Part shown: in pieces, positions 36,260 to 47,200 of the stretch
Layout: each line of letters opens with the position of its first letter
Numbering within the stretch: the stretch's first letter is position 1
DNA from: Metopolophium dirhodum
Taxonomy: Eukaryota > Arthropoda > Insecta > Hemiptera > Aphididae
Length of the DNA: 64,000 nucleotides
Reading direction: 5' to 3'
NCBI RefSeq assembly: GCF_019925205.1
Contig: NC_083566.1
Location: 14,942,001-15,006,000 of the forward strand
Notes under the pieces: generated by a model
Seen by the model: the letters and a program-made list of their open reading frames with translations, nothing else
What the model was told of the DNA's origin: nothing
The model's database searches: none
Program-made: the position numbers and the translations under genes

Positions 36260-36442
36260 TTATTTTACTATATTATAGGTACCTGGAAGCGCTGCTGTAA
36301 TAATTAATTCACAAGATGAACTTTGACAAGAGGTTCCCGGGTCATCAATATTTTCATCTTCTGTAGAGTGATTATTTTTTTGGGGTTTCTTTTTATTCAT
36401 ATTAAAAATATTAAACATTTTAAAATTTATAATACTTAACAC
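36260..36442 (-). pseudogene. hAT transposase N-terminal fragment (likely)
   Basis: A 60-codon frame with MNKKKPQKNNHSTEDEN and a Ser- and Asp-rich stretch (DDPGTSCQSSSCE). It lies upstream, on the same strand, of the C-terminal dimerisation fragment and inside the same inverted repeats. Basic then acidic/serine-rich starts are common in ZMYM1-like hAT proteins, but no diagnostic motif is present, so the call rests on position. Confidence 0.5.
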
Positions 36443-37729
36443 ACTTCACAGTTCACATTAACATAAGGGAACGAAATATTTATTAAAATCATAGAAATGC
36501 GTATACACTATAATATGAGTTTGATAAACAAAATATGGCGTTTGTGTGTATCAATCGAACAATAACATTTGGCGGCTGATTGAATAAACTACTAAGTGAC
36601 AATATTCTATAAATAAACTACTGGGTTTATCGTCTTATCACTTATCTGTTATCTAAAACCTTTATATTTTTAAATGATATCAAAATTACAGACGGCTGAC
36701 TGAATAATTTGTTATCTAATCTATGACTGAAACGATTTTCGATTCACGGCTATAGATACTGTCTAGTATATAATATCTATTGCCGTGTCCGTGTGTCGAT
36801 TACATACCTACCTAATATTTATTTTCATATAACCAATTATAATTATAATCATCATAAACAATTTGTGTTTCCGTTAAAAACGTCAAATAAAAAAAACGTT
36901 ATGTTGTTTTACAACATATCCAACTTTTTTTCATACGATTTTTCCAATTTTGGTGTTTTTGATCTGGGGGTGCTAAATTAAAGGCTGGGGGTGCTGAAGC
37001 ACCCCCAAGCACCCCCCTAGTTGCGCCTATGCGGCTCCTGAACGCACCAACTAGATTTATTTTCCCAGGAAGTAATTTTGTCGCGTAGGTATCTAACATT
37101 ATATTCGATAATAACGTAAAATTGAATAAATTTTGTTTGTTTCACAGGAATGGTTTTTATTGGTACCTATGATAATTTATTCATTATAATAAAGTTAGGT
37201 ACTATGGATATTAGGTAAATCGTAAACATATAATATAATTTAATGTATATAAGGATAATGGATACACTATTATACACTCGTGATATAGGTACGTGCCTAT
37301 GCATTAATATAATATCAATAACTCGTTCAAATCGTGACACGAAATCAGTATAGTGGTTCTATAATTTTATTAGAATTTAACTTTTGAAGAGGCAAAAACT
37401 TTGTCTTGCTTAGATATAGATGCGAATCCCTCAAATACTCATCCATGTTATTTAAAATATATCATTTTTTCTTTCAAAATCTGTCTATGAGGACTAGATA
37501 ATTGTTTTGAATTTTAAACTGAAACTATAAACCAATTACACTCCGTAATTAAAATAATATTAACTACGTATTTTTTTTTTACTTTAAAAAGAGTGAGGTG
37601 CCACATTTTTGCTTCTCCAGGAATTACACCACTGCACGATATGAGATTAGTCATATACATGGTTGATTAATGATCATAATATAATTAATGTTGATTATAT
37701 TAAATTGTATGTGTTGGTACCTACTTGGT

Positions 37730-38060
37730 TGTTACGTAAACAAAACAGAAAACTGTGATAACCAAACGTCCCGCATGTCCCACCACGGTCGATCCCCGCG
37801 GACCAGTTCGTTGACAACAGCTCGCCACACGACGCGCTTTTTGTTTTGGACAGTTTTTATCCGCCGTGTTTTGTTGTGAGTTTTTTTTCCTACCGTAAAT
37901 CCGTCACCGTCTCCAGTCACCATCGAAGCCACAACGTATACGTCTTATTTGTCTTGAATCATTATTCTAAGTTATATTTTGTGTTGTTTATTAAATTCGA
38001 CAATCCCGACGAATCCCCTAGACTGGACAGTCCCCGTGTATCCTTTTTTTACCCTTAATT
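37730..38060. other. Unexplained G+C-richer island
   Basis: About 330 bp with clear CpG content (GGTCGATCCCCGCGG, CACGACGCGC) stand out from A+T-rich flanks between Lrrc59 and the 3' end of AASS. Short open frames exist on both strands, none recognisable. It could be the promoter and first exon of an unseen transcript, or a promoter relic. Confidence 0.4.
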
Positions 38061-38266
38061 GTATTTATTTGAATTATTTGAAACAGTAGTCCACCGTTTA
38101 CGTCAAAATTAAAATACCGTTGTCAAAATCTATTAAAGTTACCAATACAGCCCACTATAACCATAACTAAAGCAAAAACAGTATATATAAAAACAAAATA
38201 CGTTATACGAAATAACAATTAATATTATATCACAATGACGGTTTTGAACAAATACAATAAAACAAT

Positions 38267-38272
38267 TTTATT
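38267..38272 (-). terminator. AASS polyadenylation signal
   Basis: AATAAA on the minus strand, 23 bp past the stop codon at 38295-38297. Close spacing is plausible, but A+T-rich sequence gives other candidates further on. Confidence 0.5.
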
Positions 38273-38294
38273 TCAGATGAAAAATACAATAAAA

Positions 38295-41200
38295 TCACGA
38301 GCGGACGTTCGTGGTTTGCGCAGATATCCCCTCAAGCCTTAATCTTGTCAACATGGGCCTGTAAATATCCGGGGTGAATGGCAACACCATGCCCTTTGCT
38401 TGTATTTCTCCTGTAATGACAATTTTGAAAGATTAGTGTATATCATCTAAAACATTTATAATCAGTGTCCAGCGAATACCCAATGTATAGGGCATTTGCG
38501 AATTCGAACTATCTAAATAATTATTGTGATATAGGCTGCGGTGCTAAAGTAGTATAGTGGAATAAAATAATAAATTACTATAGGTATAATATTAATATAC
38601 ACTATATAGGCATTCGTATTCCAATGAATCTATTTATATTATATACTGCAGTGTCCTTGCGCCATCTCATCGTCTACGTCTCAATTCATATTTTTAATTT
38701 GATTTCTAAAATATATGTACGTGTTATTGGCTGTAGCCTGTATGGCCTGTATTATAGCCTGTAATGGATGGCCACATTTGTTTTCATTTTTTTTTCATGC
38801 CAAAAAAAAATACCTAACTCGTCTTATTGAGATATATTTTATATTATGGATCTATATTCTATATATTCATTTAGTATAAAAAAATATACTTAAGTCTTAA
38901 ATTACTGTTTGCTAGCAGTCACTGAATAAAGAAGTTTATTGTAATACATTAGTTTGTAGATCATAACTAAATTTAAATTCTGAACACATAACGGACATTA
39001 AACAGCTTATTATATTTAAAATTTTAAACTTGTTTATAGAAACTTAGTCAACAGATTTCGACGGTCCCATAAAACAAATACAGTACAATTTTTTTTTGAG
39101 ATCAATTACCTAATTTTCAAAAACCATGAATAAAAAAAATAAAAATCTAAGTAAAACAAGTTATTGTCGAAGGACTTGGACAAACTAGGTAGGTCACTCG
39201 TCTTGTCTCGTTTAAGCCTTAAGGACTAAGGTTAGTACCAGCCACCAACTATAATATGATTGATCTAAGATCATCACTGCCACTGAGTAGGTATAGGTAC
39301 AAGTGTACAACTGATAACTTTGATTATTATTTACCTTGGAGGACCATAGTAGCTGCTATTGCTGTCGGTACCCCGACTGTCTTCGCCATTGCTGTGTATC
39401 CGTTGGTTTCACCGTAAGACACAAGCGTTACTAATTTCTTTTCATACCGATTGCCAGGCCACAATACTCCGATGTCGTGGTACAACACCACCAGGTCCCT
39501 TTCGTTCTTATCTGCGTGAAAAAAAAATTATTGCACGTTTCCGGTGCGCTATATAATATAACAATAACTACACCCGTCCATTATGCAATGTAGCAATACT
39601 TGAGTTAGAAAAATTGTTACGAAGGGACGCAAAAGTGTATTAATAATTTGCATTTCTATTGAAGAACAATATGAATAAATATATTAAGCTAACACTTTTT
39701 TAAATTGAAATTATGTTCTGCAGTTCACATATTGACTACCTATATAATGATAATATTATAGGTATGTGCAATATAAATATATACCTAATACTATAGCTAT
39801 ATAGGCTAAAACAATATTAACATATACGCACTTAAAGACAATTTTGAAGCGATAAATTGTGAAAACGTGTCCAATGGCGAGCCGAGTTTTAATACTGGTT
39901 CCTCAGTTAACAGTCCTAGATCCATGACTTTATCCAGGACTGATGGTCCGATCTTATCTGCTACTTTCGACAACATATTCTCGTAGAACATATCGATGTC
40001 ATTGATCTCCAGTAGCGTACAAATCAACTGACACTGTTCCAAAACGAACGTATTTATAATATCAAATAAACTTACTATACAAATACAATACAGTAAGCCG
40101 ATAATCGAGGCGTATAATTATAATATTATGTAACTGCAGGAGCTGGGTTGACATTACTTTTTTCCAATATCCGATAAACCAATGTATATAATATAGGTAT
40201 TTCGTCGATACAAAACAGATAAAACTATAATATAGACTATTATATTTTCTTAATAAGTAGAAAAAATGCAAAATAAATAGTATAACTATATTGTTTTTTA
40301 TTCACAAAAAATATTAAAACCAAATTAATTTATATACACGGCGTAGTTTTTGTTTGGATTTTAATACCATTATAATTCATAAAATTGTCCGGTATCAGAA
40401 AAACTGATAGTGCCAACATATTATGTCGATACTATAGGTATCTAGCTAATACCGGTTATTGGTTTCAGTATAATTTTAATTTTAAGTTATAAGTTTACAA
40501 CCACGCTATCATAATATTATTATTAGCTATATCCGCTTACCCACGTGATGTCAGGTCCATTTGGGTGGAGAGCAGCGTGGTCTTTAGACTCGATAAGGCG
40601 TAGTTTTTGTAGTATCATCATCATCTCAGAAAAACCTATTTGTGATATTTATATAATTTACGTCAGAAAATATTGGTCGTATACAATTGTTGGATAATAT
40701 AAATATATTATATATTTCAGAAGTAGATCATACCTTTATATCGTATCGTACCCCTGAGCATGGTCTGTACTTCAGCTGCTATGCCGTAAAGTTTGGCGTA
40801 TCGGGTGCTGTCCCGGTTCGGGAAGCCTTCAAACGAAAACCCTGGTAAGAAATCCAGGTCCGTCGTGCTATTCATTAGAGCACCGCCGGCAGGGATATCG
40901 ACTATCTAAAACATTCGGTTTAATTATGGAAAAAAAAGTGTAAAATAATGAAGCGATACGCTAAAAATATTTTGTATACTTGCCTCGTGATCTCGTAGGT
41001 ATTTGGCTTCGGCTACGGTGTTCACAAGCGCCCCACGAGGAAACCATGAGAACTTATATCTCAGTGGATTGTTGGAGTATTCGGGAGCTGGCAATCCCCC
41101 ACAATACGATACGAACGAGTCGATTTTACCACCCTCTTCATGTATCTGATCGATGCATTCCATGGCCAATAGATGGTCGATGCCCGGGTCCAAGCCAACT

Positions 41201-44200
41201 TCGTTGACAATGGTTATACCGGCTTCGACGGCTCTATATATGCGGATAGAAATTTAAAATAAATAGTTCGGCCCCACGTTATCTGGTGGTACCTGTCGTG
41301 CAGCTGCGACATTTTATCCGAACAGTATGAAGCCGTCACCATGTTCTTTTTCAATTCTATGCACTGTTCAGCCACCAAGTGGTGGAATTGACTAGGAAGG
41401 AGTGACACAACCAAATCTGATTGTCCCACAAGCTCTTTTAAGTAACTCAAATCCTCCAAAATATTTAATTGAGTTGGCTGAACTCTGTTGAACTTGTTTG
41501 CCAAGCTGTTGGATCCACTCATGTCCATTGAACCTGTACAAATAAACACATTAAATACGAGTGTAGAACGACGTCCTATTATAGTAATGACTAATCATTA
41601 ATAAAAACTGATGATTATCATTAATAAAGTGTTACCGAGTACAATTATTAACGATTCATCTTTTAAGAGATATTCGATTAACGGTCCACACACATGGCCT
41701 GAGCCAAGCACCAATACTCTTTTGCCGGTGTGATCAATGTTGGAGGAAGCGAATTTATTGGCTAGCCGCAACTCTTTGATGTATTCAAACCGTTCGGTTA
41801 GCGATCCATTGCTGGCAATGATAGCCTACGGACGACGAATATTTATCAATATAATATAATAAATAATATACTGTTATGAGTGTGACGGACGCACTCCTAG
41901 AACTGCTGGCGAAAAATCATGATCTTCCAGTGGCTTAGTGGCGTCCGATTGAAGTATATTCATGGCGTACGGAAGTACTAAGTTTCCAAATAAGTCTGTG
42001 GATTCCATTGGCAGCTGTGTCGGCATATTATCTATCGAGCACACCAATACTCCAGATCCTCTGAAACTGTTAGATATACCGGACGTGCGTACAATTAATT
42101 ACAATTTATCGCATTCCTGACTTGTCAGTTTTCTACATGCACGTCACATACCTTTTGGTGTCTTTGTGTAAATGTGCGTCGTATAGGCAAAACGGATTGT
42201 CAATAGTCGTGCACTCGTTCATGAACTCGATAGAACCGCCTGGGTCTGCAGATATATCACAGATGCCCAGTAGCCTGTGTGGAAGTCCAGGTGCGCCTTC
42301 GGATATCGGTATCCACGGGAGCTGAGAAGGAGTCAGCAGCGACTTTGCATCCGGCACCGTCAACAGCTTGGAGCAATCTGGAGCCCAGTATATGCCGTTG
42401 ATGATGACTGAAGCATACGGAGCGATCTGCGTTGAATGGATAGTGTAGGTGTAATGTATATAATATTATCATGTCTTATTATTGTTATTTTTATAACTAT
42501 TGTTGTTATTATATTATCATTACAATTATTGTTATAAATTGTTATTATTAATATTTTTGAACTTAAAAACTTGTGTAAAATGTTTAATTAATTTTTGCAA
42601 TATACTGCCTACCTCCACCAAAAGCTACTGCTTATTATACGGAGTAAGTAAAACGTAAATATTACCTAAATGTTATAGAGTTAAAAATAATAAATCATTT
42701 CAAAAATAAATAAATATTAATCATATTATACATTCAAGCCTGGATTAAGGATCAATTGGGCCCCGGGACACCATACACTTAGTGGGCCCCCTTTCAACTT
42801 TAACTTCAAAATTATTGTATCATTACATATTAACGACTTTATATTATTATTTATTGCATAATTTTTACTTTCTTGATTTTTAATCAAGTAAATATGGTAA
42901 TTGAAATGAAAAAGTCTGAATTTTGAAAACTTCAAGAATTTGTGTTAAATAGGAAAATAATAAAAATGTAACTCAGTAATGATGAGTAGGTGGGTAATTT
43001 AGTTAGCTTTAATATAAAATATTAATGAGAGAGATTTAATATCACACTCAAGTGGTTATACCACTTGAATCCATAAAAACGTCGGCGTGAACAGTCCCAA
43101 AATTTCTATTTTTTTTAACTTTTTTCTTAAACTATAATAGCTAAAAAGTTGGTTGATAACTCATTAAAAAGGGATTATCAAGTAGATACTAAATTTGGAA
43201 TTAAAATTTTTTTTTTAAAATTATTTAATTTTTCACAGATAAAAAAAGACTTATTTTTTAATAGAGTTTCATTTAGCGAGGTAGATTTCCGTAACTGGAG
43301 AACGAATTTCGTTGTTTAGGGTCTTGTTAGATTCACATTGGCTTGGATAAGTGCAGTGAAGATTTTTAGAACTTTATCTCCAATCGTTAATTCACTACAA
43401 AGTTGTAAAGCTGAAAAACATCAAAAATGCCCAATAAAATTTGTTTTAATTTTTTTTATTGATCTGTTGTGAATTAACTATTAAAGATAAAGTGCTGAAA
43501 ACCTTTACTGCACTTTTCCTAACCAATGTGAATCTAACAAGATCCCAAACAACGAAATCTGCTCTCCGGTTCAGAGATCTATCTCATAAAATGAAAATGA
43601 TTTTTTGTGGGGCTGTTCACACCGACATTTTTCTGGATTCAAATTGTTATACTGCTTGGGTGTAATATCAGTTAATAAATTTCTAAAAATTAAAAATCTA
43701 GAAAGTTTACATGCCAATCCCTGACTTAACAAGCGTTTTACTATACAAAAAATATACAGGAAGTATCTTATGTTATTGTACGCGGCTTTTTCTTAACAAT
43801 TATATATGACTCGATAATATGGAATTTCGTTAAATCAAAAAAAGACTTGTTTCTCTATTTTTAACAGGCAATTTTTTTATAATATTCTCAAAATTTTTAA
43901 ACACGCAGTTGTACCAATAATAAAATCGACTTTATTTTTTCAAATGGTAACCACCATATTTTTTGCTTGATTCGGGTAAAGCTTTTTATCTGAACATTTT
44001 GACAGTAAAATGATCAATTTTGGTTCACTAACTTTTTAGGTTATTAACTATGGTCCTCTAGATTTTAGTATAATATGCATTAATACTTTTAACTGAAATA
44101 CCAAATTTACAAGAGCTAAATATTATTTTCTTATAACTACCTTTTTATATACTTAATAATTAAATAGGTAATCTAATATGCTCAAAAAAAAAAAAAAAAC

Positions 44201-47200
44201 GAAATTGTTGGCAAACATAGTTCATTATTTATTGTAAATTTTCGTGAAATAAAATTGAGAACAATTTTATTTTATAATTATTAATAATAATTTACCTACA
44301 TATCTACCTACTTACATAGATTTTTTTTTTTAAATATTGGACTGGTTAAAAAAATATATATTGGGGATAATTATGGGCCCTCAAAATCAATGGACCCCGG
44401 GACCGTCCCCCCTTGCCCCCCCTTAATCCGGGCTTGTATACATCATACGCAACCAGTAAATAAATATGTTTTTAGATTTTAAGCTTAGAGCATTGCGACA
44501 AATCAAACCTTTTTGTTGAACGTCGATCTGTATTTGGAGGGATATTGTTCATATTCTTCTTGGTCATACCCTCCGCCATCAATTCTTTCCAAATAATCTT
44601 TACGCGTGACCACGCACGCGTAAAACTTTGTGCTGCCTAAGATATTAACAACAATTATTCATTATTCGTATATAATTTTAATTGTATGATAATACATGTA
44701 TAATATAATATGTTTAATTTTTTTTGTGTATATTTCTTCTTATTTTGTACTGTACTATACCTCCATGCTCTGCAACTTTTTGGAGCATAGACGGCGGAAC
44801 GTACTCGTGTGGTAGCTCTTGGAATATTTCTTGTGCTCCTTGCGACACGTTTCCCGACCTACGAAGTTAGGTGTGTTAAAAATAATAACAGTTTTTCTAA
44901 TATTAATTTTTTTTAGTAATAAAAACCCTTATAGTGTACCCCGTAAAGACAAACGTAACCGGGCCAATCGATTTAGGCATCATGCCCAACGCTATCTCGT
45001 ACCCGGCGTCCCTTAGTGCTTGTCTGGCCATCATTGAATTCCTGTAATTGTGGGCAGGGCCGATGTGCTATGAATTCAATACAGATTTATGATCCATGAA
45101 TACTTTTTGAACGGCCACCAGATTGCACAACTTACCATTAGTGGTGTATGGTGTCCAAGAGCCAGCAATCGCAATCCCAAACCGTGTAAAATATTTATGA
45201 TACCTGCAATCCCGGCATATTTCCCAAAAGCCACTACTCTATTCCCGGAAGAATCCATCAGCTTTTCATAATCTATTAGCCGTATGTTCTTTGAAGCGCA
45301 CAAACACAAAACACGTGTGTCGTTATACAAAGTTTGTTATGGACGTTATAGAAGTAGGTATACAAGTATACGAGTTTTAAAATATTAAGGATGTACTTTT
45401 TCTAAAATGGCGTCCAGCAGGGCCATATTGGCGTCTTGTGCTTTGATTGTGTGCGAGAACATGCAGTAGGTTTTGTTCGGTAGCAACAAATCAATAGGGA
45501 CTTGTTTCACGCCGAATACCACCGACGCCTCGGATATGTCTTCTTGTATCACTGCTCCGGCGTTTACATATGCCTATTTGTGTATGGGGCAATCTTTTAT
45601 TAGTAAATTAGAACCAGGTTCTGTGTTTTTAGTATAATAATATTGAGGTCAAGGCCGGTCGTCGCCTTTAACGTGTATTAAGATACGCTTGTACATAAAA
45701 AGCAAAAGTCGACAACTTTCAGACCGTACACAATAACATTCTGGTTATACACAGTTACCGAAGTCACGTTATTATTATTAGGAAAGTACAGTGTATCTAT
45801 ATTATTATATATGACGAGTTATCATATTATCATTTGTAAGGTTAATGAAGGGTTTAAATTGTGAAATTTAAACAATCGATTATGTACATAAGTAATCCAA
45901 ACCTCGAATATTATGCGTTTTCGTAAATTTCATTAACACAAGCTGATGTAAATGTTTTTTTTCTCGGACGGTTAAATGTACAATATCACGGATCGTTCGC
46001 ATAATCACATAATTCATAACATAATTATATAAACAACATGCGTCGTGAAATAGCAAATTTTCCGTTTCATTTATATTTTATATTAAAACATTATATAATT
46101 TATACTTGAACGGGATAAGCTCTTCTATTTGCCGGTTGGACGATTACTTTGACGCCGTTCTTGGTTAATTCGGCCACATTGGCTGGCGCGAACGGGGCTC
46201 TTCTTTCCCATACGGATTGATCTTCTCTTCGTATGGCTATCACTTTCCCGGTCTAGTAAAACGTTTTAAACACAATGTTTTAGAAAAATATTGAATATAA
46301 TATGTAATATTTCAATATGATGCATTCAATAGACATATTCAGAGGATATATTTTTCCTTACGTGTTTTTTTCGGGCTACCGTAAACCCGCTATAATACTT
46401 GAAACTCCGTAACATAATTTAATAAAATAAAAAAATTAATAAATTTTACGTAAGAATACACTTTTACACAACACTACAATGTTCGTATTTGCAGTAATGT
46501 AAAACATTATGTTCTTAATTGCATCATTATCAAATTATAATTAAAAAATGGTTGTTTATTTTCTGATAATATTCTCCTACAAATTAGAAGATAATTAATG
46601 AAATCATAACGTAAAAATACGATAACAAAAAAAAAATAAACTATAATCTACAGGTTTTATAGAACGCTAACAGTTGTATAATAAAACTGGTCAGTCGAGG
46701 AGCAAAGTCCTCTAATTAAATATGTTATTCTATAATCTATTAGATGCTGGGTAGAGCAATAAATGTATCGTTTTTATAATAATGTGCTGTTTTTATTTGT
46801 ACATACCTGATTTACAGTATAAAAAATGCTTTGATTTTAAACTTCGATGTCTTTTCTGGCAGGAAAGTGAATCTATATGGTACTTTTGGAAGGTCAAAAT
46901 TAAAAATTCTTAATAACTATTAAAATAATGGGGAAAAACATAAAAATAACTAGCAAACAACAGGATTTTTATGCAAAACTGATTTTCGACAAAATCGATT
47001 TTCTTATAATTCATTTTCTATACAACATTTTCATTCTTTTTAAGTTGCTTAGAGTTATTTGAAAATGTCGATATTTTTATAATAAATGTTAAAAATGAAT
47101 TATTGACTCGGTCGAAAAATCTGAACATGTACAATAATACAAGGTTCCTCATAAATTGTCATTAGAAGTATTAAGAAAAAAGTTGAGCGTAAATCCACAA

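Larger units (their letters stand above)
35428..37031 (-). mobile_element. Internally deleted hAT element (CATAGGCGCAACTAG ends)
   Basis: A perfect 15-bp inverted repeat CATAGGCGCAACTAG opens at 35428, and its complement CTAGTTGCGCCTATG closes at 37031. GGGGGTGCT words sit inside both ends. Flanks carry CTCCTGA at 35421-35427 and 37035-37041, a 7-bp match offset by 3 bp on the right. Two pieces of a transposase gene remain on the minus strand (36260-36442 and 35790-36137), with the DNA-binding and catalytic middle deleted. Confidence 0.87.
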
